From JAWVFM01 sp963771655 (lineage in GTDB: Bacteria; Actinomycetota; Thermoleophilia; Solirubrobacterales; 70-9): 64,000 nucleotides of DNA. The notes below the pieces were generated by a model that saw only the letters and a program-made list of their open reading frames with translations, made no database searches and had not been told where the DNA came from. This document shows positions 45,118-53,412 of the stretch, in pieces. A program made the translations under genes and the position numbers. Location of the stretch: NCBI GenBank assembly GCA_963771655.1, contig CAVYUG010000002.1, positions 124,001 through 188,000 on the forward strand. Direction: 5' to 3'. The first letter of the stretch is position 1; each line of letters opens with the position of its first letter.

Positions 45118-45182
45118 GGTCTGGGAGCGCGAGGCTCAATAAGGGAGCCGTAGTTCCGGCCGAGCGCGACCCTAAGAGATTC

Positions 45183-45842
45183 GTGGGCGACGAGCCCGCG
45201 GCCGCTGAAGCGCTCGCCCGCCTCGACGAGATCACGCGGCGCCTGCGCCGTGAGTGTCCGTGGGATCGCGAGCAGGACGAGCGCTCGATCGTTCCGCACA
45301 CCGTCGAGGAGGCCTACGAGCTCGCTGACGCCGCCGGGCGCGGTGATGACGCGAAGCTCGTCGACGAGCTCGGTGACGTGCTCTTCCAGGTGCATTTCCT
45401 GGCGCTCTTGCTCGAGGAGCGCGGCGCCGGCGATCTGGCGACGGTCGCCGAGTCGATGTCGCAGAAGCTGATCCGCCGCCACCCACACGTCTTCGGCGAG
45501 GTCGAGGCCGAAACGGCGGGGGAGGTCCTGCAGAACTGGGACGCGATCAAGCGCGACGTGGAGGGGCGAACCTCGGCGGAGGAGCCGTTCGCCGATGTGC
45601 CCGAGAACCTTCCGGGCCTGCTCTACGCGCGGAAGATCCAGCGGCGCGCCGCCTCCGCCGGAATGGGCGACCTCGAGGACGCCGACGGCGTTTCGGATGA
45701 GGCGAGCCGGGAGGCCGCCGAGCGCTGGCTCGGCGACGCCCTCTTCTCGCTCGTCGACCTCTCGCGGCGCCTGCGGATCGACCCCGAGCTGGCGGTGCGG
45801 GCGGCCGCTGAGCGCTTCCGGGACGCCGCAACCCCAAGATAA
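45183..45842 (+). CDS. mazG: MazG family nucleoside triphosphate pyrophosphohydrolase
   Basis: MazG hydrolyses NTPs and non-canonical nucleotides to monophosphates and may lower ppGpp indirectly. The 219-residue protein carries one complete MazG domain: LRRECPWDREQDERSIVPHT, the metal motif EEAYELADA with EExxE-like acidic residues, and KLVDELGDVLFQVHFLALLL. A second, weaker MazG-like segment near the C-terminus (GDALFSLVDLSRRLRIDPEL) suggests the usual two-repeat structure in reduced form. GTG start at 45183. It lies 12 bp before eno, so they are probably cotranscribed. Confidence 0.93.
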   Translation: MGDEPAAAEALARLDEITRRLRRECPWDREQDERSIVPHTVEEAYELADAAGRGDDAKLVDELGDVLFQVHFLALLLEERGAGDLATVAESMSQKLIRRHPHVFGEVEAETAGEVLQNWDAIKRDVEGRTSAEEPFADVPENLPGLLYARKIQRRAASAGMGDLEDADGVSDEASREAAERWLGDALFSLVDLSRRLRIDPELAVRAAAERFRDAATPR

Positions 45843-45854
45843 CCTCCCGCGTCG

Positions 45855-47141
45855 ATGTCGACGATCAAATCGATCCACGCGCGCCAGATCCTCGATTCCC
45901 GAGGCAATCCCACGGTCGAGGTCGACGTGACCCTCGATACCGGCGCCTTCGGCCGCGCCGCGGTGCCCTCCGGTGCCTCGACCGGCGAGTTCGAGGCAAC
46001 CGAGCTTCGCGACGGCGGCTCGGAGTGGAACGGCAAGGGCGTCGCGCGCGCGGTCGAGCACGTGAACGGCGAGATCGCCGAAGCGCTCGTCGGGGCGCGC
46101 GCCGCCGAACAGGGGGCGATCGACGAGACCCTCTGCGACCTCGACGGCACGCCGAACAAGTCGCGCCTGGGGGCAAACGCGATCCTCGGGGTCTCGCTGG
46201 CGGTGGCGCGCGCGTCCGCGGCAGCCGCCGGCGAGCCGCTCTACCAGTTCCTCGGCGGAACCGGGGCGACCACGCTCCCGGTCCCGATGATGAACGTGCT
46301 CAACGGCGGCGCCCACGCCGACAACTCGGTGGACTTCCAGGAGTTCATGGTTGTGCCGGCGGGTGCGCCGACGTTCTCCGAGGCGATGCGGACGGGCGTC
46401 GAGGTTTTCGGCGCGCTCAAGCGCACGCTGCACGAGCGGGGAATGAGCACGACCGTCGGCGACGAGGGCGGCTTCGCGCCCGACCTCGAGTCGAACGACG
46501 CCGCCCTCGATCTGCTCGTCGAGGGGATCGAGGGCGCCGGCTACGGCCCTGGCAAGGACGTCTTCATCGCGCTCGACCCGGCGACCAGCGAGTTCTATCG
46601 TGACTCCGACGGCGCCTACGTCCTCGAGCACGAGGGCCGCGCGCTGAGCGCCGAGGAGATGGCCGGGCATTGGCAGGCCGTGGTCGACGGCTATCCGGTC
46701 GTCTCGATCGAGGACGGGATGGCAGAGGAGGACTGGGACGGCTGGAAGCTTCTCACCGAGCGGATCGGCGACCGCTGCCAGCTCGTCGGCGACGACAACT
46801 TCGTCACCAACCCGGCCCGGCTTCGGCGCGGGATCGACGAGGGAATCGCCAACTCGATCCTGATCAAGGTGAACCAGATCGGGACGCTGACCGAGACCCT
46901 GGAGACGATCCGAATGGCCCACGAAGCGGGCTACACGACCGTCATCTCGCATCGCTCCGGCGAGACCGAGGACACGACGATCGCCGATCTCGCGGTCGCC
47001 ACCGGCGCCGGGCAGATCAAGACCGGCGCGCCCTCGCGCTCGGACCGCGTGGCGAAGTACAACCAGCTCCTGAGGATCGAGGAGGCGCTGGGCGAGGCCG
47101 CCACCTACCCGGGGTTAGAGGCGTTCGAGCGTGGCAGATGA
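45855..47141 (+). CDS. eno: Enolase
   Basis: Enolase interconverts 2-phosphoglycerate and phosphoenolpyruvate in glycolysis. The 428-residue protein is full length. The N-terminus is MSTIKSIHARQILDSRGNPT followed by VEVDV. The catalytic and magnesium sites are present: VPSGASTGEFEA, GDEGGFAPDLESNDAALDLL, SIEDGMAEEDWDGW, GDDNFVTNP, LIKVNQIGTLTETLE and the signature SHRSGETEDTTIADLAVATG with GQIKTGAPSRSDR. ATG 45855. The last bases of the gene (from 47136) form the left arm of a long inverted repeat that fills the spacer downstream. Confidence 0.98.
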   Translation: MSTIKSIHARQILDSRGNPTVEVDVTLDTGAFGRAAVPSGASTGEFEATELRDGGSEWNGKGVARAVEHVNGEIAEALVGARAAEQGAIDETLCDLDGTPNKSRLGANAILGVSLAVARASAAAAGEPLYQFLGGTGATTLPVPMMNVLNGGAHADNSVDFQEFMVVPAGAPTFSEAMRTGVEVFGALKRTLHERGMSTTVGDEGGFAPDLESNDAALDLLVEGIEGAGYGPGKDVFIALDPATSEFYRDSDGAYVLEHEGRALSAEEMAGHWQAVVDGYPVVSIEDGMAEEDWDGWKLLTERIGDRCQLVGDDNFVTNPARLRRGIDEGIANSILIKVNQIGTLTETLETIRMAHEAGYTTVISHRSGETEDTTIADLAVATGAGQIKTGAPSRSDRVAKYNQLLRIEEALGEAATYPGLEAFERGR

Positions 47142-47301
47142 GTGACTCCCGATCGCCGCGCGCCCGGCTGACGCGCCTGACGCGTCGCATCTCGGCGTCC
47201 TCGACCGCTCGCGTGGCTATTGCCACGCCACGCGGACTGCGTCCTTGAGCTGCTCGGCCAGGCGCGCCCCCGGGCACACGCCGACCGAGAGTCGCTCATC
47301 T
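47136..47301 (+). ncRNA. Candidate structured RNA: 166-nt rod-like fold between eno and the ftsB-like gene
   Basis: The basal stem pairs 47136-47155 with 47282-47301 (20 positions, 17 Watson-Crick, one G-T wobble, two mismatches). Inner helices pair CCCGG/CCGGG (47163-47167 with 47270-47274), CGCGCCTG/CAGGCGCG (47172-47179 with 47259-47266) and GTCC/GGAC, and the tip is GCGTGGC-TATT-GCCACGC (47211-47228). A further 7-bp hairpin with loop TCG follows at 47304-47320. No protein-like frame fills the spacer. This could be a structured RNA (rod-like, as in 6S-type RNAs) or a large palindromic insertion. I cannot tell which. Confidence 0.35.
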
Positions 47302-47350
47302 CGCCTCCTCTCGGGGGAGGACGTCGGCCCCCACCGTCGAAGCCAGGGCC

Positions 47351-47698
47351 ATGGCCACCCGCGCCGCGACGGCCCGCTCATACCGCCTGCGCCCCGCGCC
47401 GCGGCGTGGGGCGCGCCGGTCGAGCCGGGTGCGGTGGGACAAGCTCGGGCGCGTCCTCCTCGTCCTCGTCCTCTTCGGCGTCCTCGCCTCGTACGTCGGC
47501 CCGTTGATGGGCCTCTTGGGCGCCTGGCACGAGAAGGGCGCGGCCGCCACGGAGCTCACCCAGCTACGAGGAGAGCACGCGGCCCTGATCAAGAAGGAGC
47601 AGGAGAGCAAGGGCCCCGACGCGCTCGGCGCCGCCCGGCGCCTCGGGATGGTCGAGCCGGGCGAGCGCTCCTACCTCGTCAAGGGTCTTCCCAGGTAG
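47351..47698 (+). CDS. FtsB/DivIC family septum-formation protein
   Basis: A 115-residue bitopic membrane protein of the FtsB/DivIC family, part of the divisome FtsQ-FtsL-FtsB complex. The N-terminal 33 residues are cytoplasmic and strongly basic (RLRPAPRRGARRSSRVRW). One membrane helix lies at about 34-55 (LLVLVLFGVLASYVGPLMGL). A short coiled coil (about 62-83; AATELTQLRGEHAALIKKEQ) precedes the typical C-terminal block ARRLGMVEPGERSYLVKGL. ATG 47351. The position directly after eno matches the DivIC-like gene in Mycobacterium and many other bacteria. Confidence 0.9.
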   Translation: MATRAATARSYRLRPAPRRGARRSSRVRWDKLGRVLLVLVLFGVLASYVGPLMGLLGAWHEKGAAATELTQLRGEHAALIKKEQESKGPDALGAARRLGMVEPGERSYLVKGLPR

Positions 47699-47717
47699 AG
47701 ACCTCCGGGCGGCGGGC

Positions 47718-49979
47718 GTGAGCGCGCTCGCCTTCACGATCGCGCCCGGGAGCGAGCGCGTCCTCGGCGGGGGCGCCTACCTCGCCGGCGCCGTCGAGCT
47801 CGCGGCAGTGGTCGCCGCGCTCGCGTTCGGAGCGGTCTCGGTGCGCGCTCTCCTGATGCCGAACTGGCGCGGCGCCCCGGCGCGGCTGGCCGAGCTGGTG
47901 CTGGGGGTCTCGGCGCTCGTCATCACCTCGGAAGTGGTCGGGGTGGTCGGCCTCTTCACCGAGGCCGTTGAGATCGCCGCGCTCGTCGTCGTCGGCGTCG
48001 GCGGCGGATTGGCCGCGCGGGCTCTCGGTGGAAGGTGGACGCTGCCGGGCGCCGTCGCCCCGGCCGGGCCGCCCGCTCCGTCGGCGTCGTCGTTGGCGAA
48101 GCTCGTCGCGCTCTTCGTGGTTGCCGCGCTCGCTGCGGCGTGGGCCGTCCCGACGCTCGGCACCCTCGCCGCGGGTATGGACCGCTCCGACTCGCTCTGG
48201 TACCACATGCCGCTGGCGGCCCGGTGGGTCCAGACCTCGCACATCGGGCCGGTCTTCTTCTTCGACCCGATCTACTTCGCCTCGTTCTACCCGGCGAACT
48301 CCGAGATCCCGCACGCGCTCGGGATCCTGCTGTTTCAGCGCGACATCCTCTCGCCGCTCCTGAACGACTGCTGGCTGGCGATCTCGCTGCTCGCGGCGTG
48401 GTGCATCGGCCGGCCCTACGGCCTCGGCCCGCAGGCGATGATCGGCGCCTGCGTCGGGCTCGGCGCCCAGATGCTGGTGGAGTTCCAGGCGGGCGAGGCG
48501 CTCAACGACATCACGGGCGTGGCGTTCACGCTGGCCGCGGCCGCAATCCTCGTCAACGCGCACTCGGGCCGGGAGCGGCGGGTCCGCCGGCGCGAGCCAT
48601 CCCGAGGTGGCCAGGCTCGCGAGGCGGACCCGACACTCCCGGCCCTTGCCATCGCCGCCCTCGCCATGGGCCTCGCGGCCGGCGTCAAGCTCTCGTTCCT
48701 CGCCCCGGCCGCGGTCCTCACGGTCGGCGTCATCGTTCTCGCGGGGCGGCGACATCGCGTGCGCGCCGCGGTCGCCTGGATCGTGCCCATGGTCGCCACC
48801 GGGGGCTTCTGGTACCTGCGAAACCTCGTCGCGGTCGGCAACCCAATTCCGTATATCCACCACCTGGGGCCGATCTCGCTGCCGGGCCCGGTCCGCGACT
48901 TCTCGCTTCGCCCCGGCTACGCGGTGTCGCACTACTTCACCGACACGAACGTTTGGAGCCACTGGTTCTTCCCCGGCCTTCATGACTCGCTCGGGCTGTT
49001 CTGGCCGGCCACGGTGATCGGCGTCGCGGTGATATCGATCTGGGCGGTCCTTCGCGGCGGCGAGCCGATCCTGCGGCTTCTGGGCGCGGTCGCCGGCGTC
49101 ACCGCGATCGCGTATCTCTTCACGCCGCTCACGGCGGCGGGCGTGCAGGGCGAGCCGATCGCCTTCGAGTGGAACCTCCGCTACCTGGCCCCGGCCGTCG
49201 CGCTCGGGTTCGCGATCCTGCCCTGCCTGCCCGCGGCGCGCGCGACCCCCGGGCGGCGCGGAGGTGTGCTCGCGGGGCTTGTGGTTCTGGTGGGAGTCAC
49301 CATCGCCTCGCTCGTCGAGTGGCAGCAGGGGCACGTGAAGGGAGCGGTGGGCGTCGCTGTCGCCGTTCTCGCCGCGGGCGGGGCGATCGCACTCCTCGCC
49401 GGGCGCGGCGTCCGCTGGGGCTCGCTCTCCAGGGCGGCGAGGGCGGGGATCGCGGCGGCGGCGGTCGTCGCGACCGTCGGCCTCGGCTACGGCTACCAGG
49501 TCCACTACCTCGAGCACCGCTACGAGGACACCGGTGACCAGCAGGACCTGAACCGCGCCCTCGCCTGGGCGCGCGACGTGCGCGACGCGCGCATCGCGGT
49601 CGCGGGCATCAGGGGGGTGTTCACCCAGTACGCCTTCTACGGCACCGACCTCTCGAACCGCGTGCAGTGGCTCGGCCGGCGCGTCGCCGACGACGGCTAC
49701 GCGCGCATCGGCACCTGCGAGGCATGGCGCAAGGCGGTGAACGCCGGGCACTTCACCCACGTCATCACCGCCTTCGACCCCTACCTGCCGGGCGCCCTCG
49801 AGAACACGCCGGAGGGCCGGTGGACCGGCTCGGACCCGAACGCCAAGGTCGTGCTGCGCCAGGGGCCGGTCCAGGTCTTCCGGATCACGGGCCGGCTCGA
49901 CCCGGCGGGCTGCAAGGGCCAGAGGCCGCTCAACGAGCGCCAGCTTCACGGCGTCCCCGACCCGACCCGTAAGGCCTGA
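47718..49979 (+). CDS. Large polytopic membrane protein, GT-C-type glycosyltransferase-like
   Basis: A 753-residue protein with about 13 hydrophobic segments up to residue about 590 and a soluble C-terminal domain (about 600-753; VRDARIAVAGIRGVFTQYAF, GFYGTDLSN-like YGTDLSNRVQWLG, HFTHVITAFDPY). The external loop after the fourth helix has GMDRSDSLWYHMPLAARWVQ, the acidic loop position of GT-C enzymes that use polyprenyl-phosphate sugars; FFDPIYFASFYPANSEIPHA follows. This suggests a surface glycan transferase, but donor and acceptor are unknown. A long palindrome (48566-48645) encodes an Arg-rich loop. GTG 47718. It opens a glycan locus continuing to 59038. Confidence 0.75.
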   Translation: MSALAFTIAPGSERVLGGGAYLAGAVELAAVVAALAFGAVSVRALLMPNWRGAPARLAELVLGVSALVITSEVVGVVGLFTEAVEIAALVVVGVGGGLAARALGGRWTLPGAVAPAGPPAPSASSLAKLVALFVVAALAAAWAVPTLGTLAAGMDRSDSLWYHMPLAARWVQTSHIGPVFFFDPIYFASFYPANSEIPHALGILLFQRDILSPLLNDCWLAISLLAAWCIGRPYGLGPQAMIGACVGLGAQMLVEFQAGEALNDITGVAFTLAAAAILVNAHSGRERRVRRREPSRGGQAREADPTLPALAIAALAMGLAAGVKLSFLAPAAVLTVGVIVLAGRRHRVRAAVAWIVPMVATGGFWYLRNLVAVGNPIPYIHHLGPISLPGPVRDFSLRPGYAVSHYFTDTNVWSHWFFPGLHDSLGLFWPATVIGVAVISIWAVLRGGEPILRLLGAVAGVTAIAYLFTPLTAAGVQGEPIAFEWNLRYLAPAVALGFAILPCLPAARATPGRRGGVLAGLVVLVGVTIASLVEWQQGHVKGAVGVAVAVLAAGGAIALLAGRGVRWGSLSRAARAGIAAAAVVATVGLGYGYQVHYLEHRYEDTGDQQDLNRALAWARDVRDARIAVAGIRGVFTQYAFYGTDLSNRVQWLGRRVADDGYARIGTCEAWRKAVNAGHFTHVITAFDPYLPGALENTPEGRWTGSDPNAKVVLRQGPVQVFRITGRLDPAGCKGQRPLNERQLHGVPDPTRKA
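48566..48645 (+). repeat. In-frame long inverted repeat inside the membrane glycosyltransferase-like gene
   Basis: Nested arms pair GGGCCGGGAG with CTCCCGGCCC (10 bp), CGGGTCCGCC with GGCGGACCCG (10 bp) and CGCGAGCC with GGCTCGCG (8 bp), separated by one- or few-base mismatches, with a 15-nt apical loop. The reading frame stays open and encodes about 26 Arg/Glu-rich residues between two membrane helices. It resembles the elements at 50233 and 51418 in geometry but not in sequence. Confidence 0.75.
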
Positions 49980-49982
49980 GCC

Positions 49983-52460
49983 GTGCCCGCCGTCCTCGCC
50001 ACCGCGCTCGTCATCGTCGTCGCCTCGTTCGTGGCGGGCCGCGCCTTCCTCTACGTCCTGGGCCGCTCGCGGCCGACGTGGCTATCGGGCGCGATCGGCT
50101 TTGCGCTCCTGGTCATCGCGGCCCCACTGCTGATCCGCCTCCCGGGCCGGGCGACAACGGCGGCGATCATCCTGGCCGTCCTCCTTCTCATCCCCCTTGC
50201 ATTGATGCGAGGGAAGTTCTTCGCGCAACGAGGGGGTGGGAGTCGCGACTCCGGCGACGACCCTCCCGGCGTTGTACGTCGCGAAAGCGATGTGCAACGC
50301 GGGCAGGGAGAAGCCGGAGTCGCGACCCCCGCCCCGAAGGCAGCGCATAAGACTGCCCTGGCCACGGTTCTGATCGTCCTGGCGGTTTCGTGCTTGCCAT
50401 TCGTTTTCAACGAGCGCGTGGGCGTCCTCGGGGAGGGCATCTACACCAATGACCAGGCGGCGCAGCTCTACTGGACCGACTGGCTGCAGAACGGCTTCGG
50501 GCCGGAGCCCGCGGCCGTGAAGTTCGGCTACCCGGTCGGCCCGCAGGCGGCGACCGCGATCGCGGCGGAGCCCACCGGCGCCTCGCTCGAGCACGCATTC
50601 GACGGGCTGCTGATCGCGATCCCGATCCTCGCGGCGCTGGCGGCCCTCTCGGCGCTCTCCGAGCTTCCGCCCGTAAGGCGTGTGATCGCCGCATCGCTGG
50701 CCGGCCTGCCCTACCTGGCGGCGGCGTTCCTCGCCCAGAGCGCGTTCAAGGAGACCGCGATGGCGCTGCTCGTGCTCGCCACGGCGATCGCCCTCGGGGA
50801 GTGGGCTCGCGAGGGGGTGCCCAAGCGCGCGACCCTCGGGGCGCTCCTCGCCCTCGCCGGCGCATCCGTGTTCGTCTACAGCCTTCCGGGCCTCATCTGG
50901 CTCGCGGTCGCGCTCCCGGTCTGGCTGGCGATGGAGCTTCTCGCCGGCCGTCGCCCCGTCGAGCTCGGCGCGGCGCGCGCGGCCGTCGCACGCCACCGTT
51001 GGATCTCGATCGGGGCGGTGATCGTGCTCGCCGCAGTGGTCGCGCTCGGCGTCAGTCCCGCGGCGAGCTTCGTCGACCAGGTGGGCAAGGTCCAGGCCTC
51101 CGCCGGCCGCCTGAGCTCGCCGATCTCGCCGGGCGAGGCGTTCGGTATCTGGCCGGAGGGCGACTTCCGCCTCGTGCGGGGCGACGTCTCGGGCTCGATC
51201 CCGGCGGCCGCCTTCGCGCTCGTCTGCATAGGCCTCGGCCTCGTGGCCGCGTGGCGCCGCCGCGACACGGCCCTGATGGCTGTCGCGCTCGCGGGGGGCC
51301 TGATCTACGCGGCGGCCCGCCTCGAGGCGAGCATCTACGTCCAGGCGAAGGCATTGGCGGTGATCGCCCCGATCCTCGTCTTCACGGCCCTGAAGGGCTT
51401 GCTCGCATGGCCCATAAAGGGCGAGGACGATTGTGGAGACGAGCATTCCCGGTTTGTACGTCCCGCAAGGGATGTGCAAACCGCGGTGCGAGGCGCCAGG
51501 ATCGTCCTCGCCCTGGGAGCGGTGTTCGCCATCGGCGCCGGCGCCTCCACCTTCCTCGCCCTGCGCTCGGCCCCGATGAGCTTCGACCGCCGCGGCGGCG
51601 ACCTCGAGGCTCTCGCCTCGAAGATCCAGGGCAAGAGCGTGATCTTCCTCGGCCTCGACCGATTCGCCGCCTACTGGCTGCGCGGCACGCTCGTCCAGAG
51701 TCCGGGTGGCTACGTCCCGCCCGAGGTCAAGGCGCGCAGCCAGAAGCCGTGGCTGCAGGGGCAGGGGATCGATTTCGACACGGTCTCGCCGCACAAGCTC
51801 GACCGCTACCGCTACGCGATCACGACCGATGCGTCGTTCCAGTCGACTCCCCCGCCGAACTTCCACCGCGTCACCACCGCCGGCGACTACGTGCTCTACA
51901 AGCGCGTGGGGGAGACCCCGATCCAGAAGATCCTCGATGGCGAGGACGGCTCGCCCGGCGTGATCGCCAAGCGCTCGCGGGACTGCGGCACCCAGTTCGG
52001 GACGCTCAACGGGACGGCGACGGTCCTGCCCAAGCCGGTCGTCAGGAGCCCGATCGGCTGGTCGCAGCCGCTGCCGTTCGACGCGCCCGCCACCGCCACG
52101 CGCACGCTTCGCCTTCCGCCTGGGCGCTGGCACCTCTCGCTCCAGTACGACTCGCAGGTTCCGCTCACCGTTCGGGCCGGCGCAAGCTCCGTCCGTCTGC
52201 CGCCGTCGCTCGACGGCATGTACCTCACCCATCAGGGAGAGGGCGCGTGGTGGGCCGCGGGCTCGATCCGGGTGCGCAGGGCAGGCCCCTTGAAGGTCGC
52301 CGTCATCACCGCCGATCCGAGCTCGGCGCAGGACGCGCTGGGTGTGGAGCGGCGGGTCTGGCTGGGCGGAATCGCCGCGACGCGGGCCGCGGCGCCGCAG
52401 TCGGTCCCGGTCGGAGGCGCCTGCGGTCGCTACGTCGATCATTACCTCCTCGCTGACTAA
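49983..52460 (+). CDS. Large polytopic membrane protein with soluble C-terminal domain (surface glycan assembly, inferred)
   Basis: An 825-residue protein: about 11-12 membrane segments to residue about 525, then an external beta-rich domain (about 530-825). The first external loop carries EGIYTNDQAAQLYWTDWLQN and FGYPVGPQAATAIAAE, comparable to the acidic loop of GT-C glycosyltransferases. The C-terminal domain includes LPPGRWHLSLQYDSQVPLTV and ends GGACGRYVDHYLLAD, similar to the fragment at the start of the window. Two hydrophilic loops (about residues 85-117 and 479-510) are encoded by palindromic elements. The GTG start at 49983 is 4 bp after the previous gene. Function inferred from context only. 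Confidence 0.7.
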   Translation: MPAVLATALVIVVASFVAGRAFLYVLGRSRPTWLSGAIGFALLVIAAPLLIRLPGRATTAAIILAVLLLIPLALMRGKFFAQRGGGSRDSGDDPPGVVRRESDVQRGQGEAGVATPAPKAAHKTALATVLIVLAVSCLPFVFNERVGVLGEGIYTNDQAAQLYWTDWLQNGFGPEPAAVKFGYPVGPQAATAIAAEPTGASLEHAFDGLLIAIPILAALAALSALSELPPVRRVIAASLAGLPYLAAAFLAQSAFKETAMALLVLATAIALGEWAREGVPKRATLGALLALAGASVFVYSLPGLIWLAVALPVWLAMELLAGRRPVELGAARAAVARHRWISIGAVIVLAAVVALGVSPAASFVDQVGKVQASAGRLSSPISPGEAFGIWPEGDFRLVRGDVSGSIPAAAFALVCIGLGLVAAWRRRDTALMAVALAGGLIYAAARLEASIYVQAKALAVIAPILVFTALKGLLAWPIKGEDDCGDEHSRFVRPARDVQTAVRGARIVLALGAVFAIGAGASTFLALRSAPMSFDRRGGDLEALASKIQGKSVIFLGLDRFAAYWLRGTLVQSPGGYVPPEVKARSQKPWLQGQGIDFDTVSPHKLDRYRYAITTDASFQSTPPPNFHRVTTAGDYVLYKRVGETPIQKILDGEDGSPGVIAKRSRDCGTQFGTLNGTATVLPKPVVRSPIGWSQPLPFDAPATATRTLRLPPGRWHLSLQYDSQVPLTVRAGASSVRLPPSLDGMYLTHQGEGAWWAAGSIRVRRAGPLKVAVITADPSSAQDALGVERRVWLGGIAATRAAAPQSVPVGGACGRYVDHYLLAD
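50233..50335 (+). repeat. In-frame palindromic element, copy A
   Basis: Outer arms 50233-50255 and 50313-50335 pair over 23 positions (one mismatch, one wobble) and contain AGTCGCGACT. Inner arms 50261-50282 and 50287-50308 pair with small bulges; the inner 14-bp hairpin ends in the tetraloop GAAA (50283-50286). The hairpin includes TTGTACGTC and GATGTGCAA with two G-T wobbles, so it pairs well only on the coding-strand RNA. It is read as VVRRESDVQR within a cytoplasmic loop. Confidence 0.8.
51418..51514 (+). repeat. In-frame palindromic element, copy B
   Basis: Outer arms 51418-51431 and 51501-51514 are perfect 14-bp complements. The inner hairpin (51451-51482) has 14 pairs and tetraloop GCAA (51465-51468), with the same TTGTACGTC/GATGTGCAA core and the same two wobble pairs as copy A. 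Three pairs differ from copy A by compensatory changes. It is read in the same phase (FVRPARDVQT) between two membrane helices. Confidence 0.8.
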
Positions 52461-52470
52461 CCTCGGATCG

Positions 52471-53412
52471 ATGGAAGCCGAAGCCGAGTCAAGGCGTGAG
52501 GTCGCCCCGATCGTCTTCGTGGGCGGCACCGGGCGAAGCGGCACGCACATCATCGGCAAGCTCCTCGGCCGTAGCGCCGACCTCGCCCTCGTGCCCGTGG
52601 AGTGCCGCTTCCACGTCGAGCCGCGAGGCTTTCCGGGGCTGCTTTCGGGTGAGGTCTCCAAACGCCGCTTCATGCGGCGGATGCGGGGCTTTTGGTGGAA
52701 GGGGTTTCAGGGCACACGGCGGCGCGGCATGCACAAGTTCATCGAGCGCGACCGCTACGACGCGGCCCTGGAGGCCTTCTCGGGGCGCTTCGACGACGAG
52801 CCGGAGGAGGCCTGTCGCCGCCTTCTCTACGACCTCCTGTGGTTCCGCGCCGAGCGCAAGGGCGCGAAGGGGATCGTCGAGCAGTCCACCGACGTCGTCG
52901 CGGCTGCGCCGACGCTCGTGCGGCTCTTTCCCGAGGCCAGGTTCGTCCACGTCGTGCGCGACGGCCGCGACGCCTCGGCCTCCAGGGTCTCGCAGACGAA
53001 CCGGATCATCTACCCCCGCAACCGCAAGCAGGGCATCGTGTGGTGGGAGGAGCGCATGAGGCGCATCGCCGCCGGAATCGAGGCGATCCCGCCGGAGCGG
53101 CTGCTCGAGGTCTCGATCGACGAGCTCGTCGCGTCGAAGTTCGCTGGAGCGCTGCGGCCGATCACCGACTTCGCCGGGATCGCGCCCGGCTTTCGGGTGC
53201 GCCGCTACTACAAATCGCGTATGAGCGCCGAACGCGCCAACCAGGGTCGCTGGCGGCGGGGTATCACCGTCTGCGACGCCAAGGAGATCGACGGGCTCTA
53301 CGCAGGGGCTCTCGACCGCCTGGAGACGGAGGGGTCCACCGCGGTCCCCCTCCTGCGCAAGTCGCTGGAGCGGGCTGAGCAGGAGCAGGAGCCGCAGGTG
53401 CAGCCCGCGTGA
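52471..53412 (+). CDS. Sulfotransferase family protein (PAPS-dependent), tandem copy 1
   Basis: Sulfotransferases move sulfate from PAPS to a hydroxyl or amine. The 313-residue protein has the PAPS 5'-phosphosulfate loop VFVGGTGRSGTHIIGKLLGR (residues about 15-34) and the 3'-phosphate site RFVHVVRDGRDASASR (about 156-171). The N-terminal 12 residues are polar, with no membrane helix, so it is cytoplasmic or peripheral. ATG 52471. The gene at 53409 is a clear paralogue. The acceptor is unknown; its place among glycan genes suggests a sugar. Confidence 0.85.
   Translation: MEAEAESRREVAPIVFVGGTGRSGTHIIGKLLGRSADLALVPVECRFHVEPRGFPGLLSGEVSKRRFMRRMRGFWWKGFQGTRRRGMHKFIERDRYDAALEAFSGRFDDEPEEACRRLLYDLLWFRAERKGAKGIVEQSTDVVAAAPTLVRLFPEARFVHVVRDGRDASASRVSQTNRIIYPRNRKQGIVWWEERMRRIAAGIEAIPPERLLEVSIDELVASKFAGALRPITDFAGIAPGFRVRRYYKSRMSAERANQGRWRRGITVCDAKEIDGLYAGALDRLETEGSTAVPLLRKSLERAEQEQEPQVQPA

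Noticed and set aside
47105..47299. Short frames on both strands in the eno-ftsB spacer, each starting MSDSRS
   Set aside because: Both result from the inverted repeat reading the same way on each strand; no ribosome-binding site or protein-like content.
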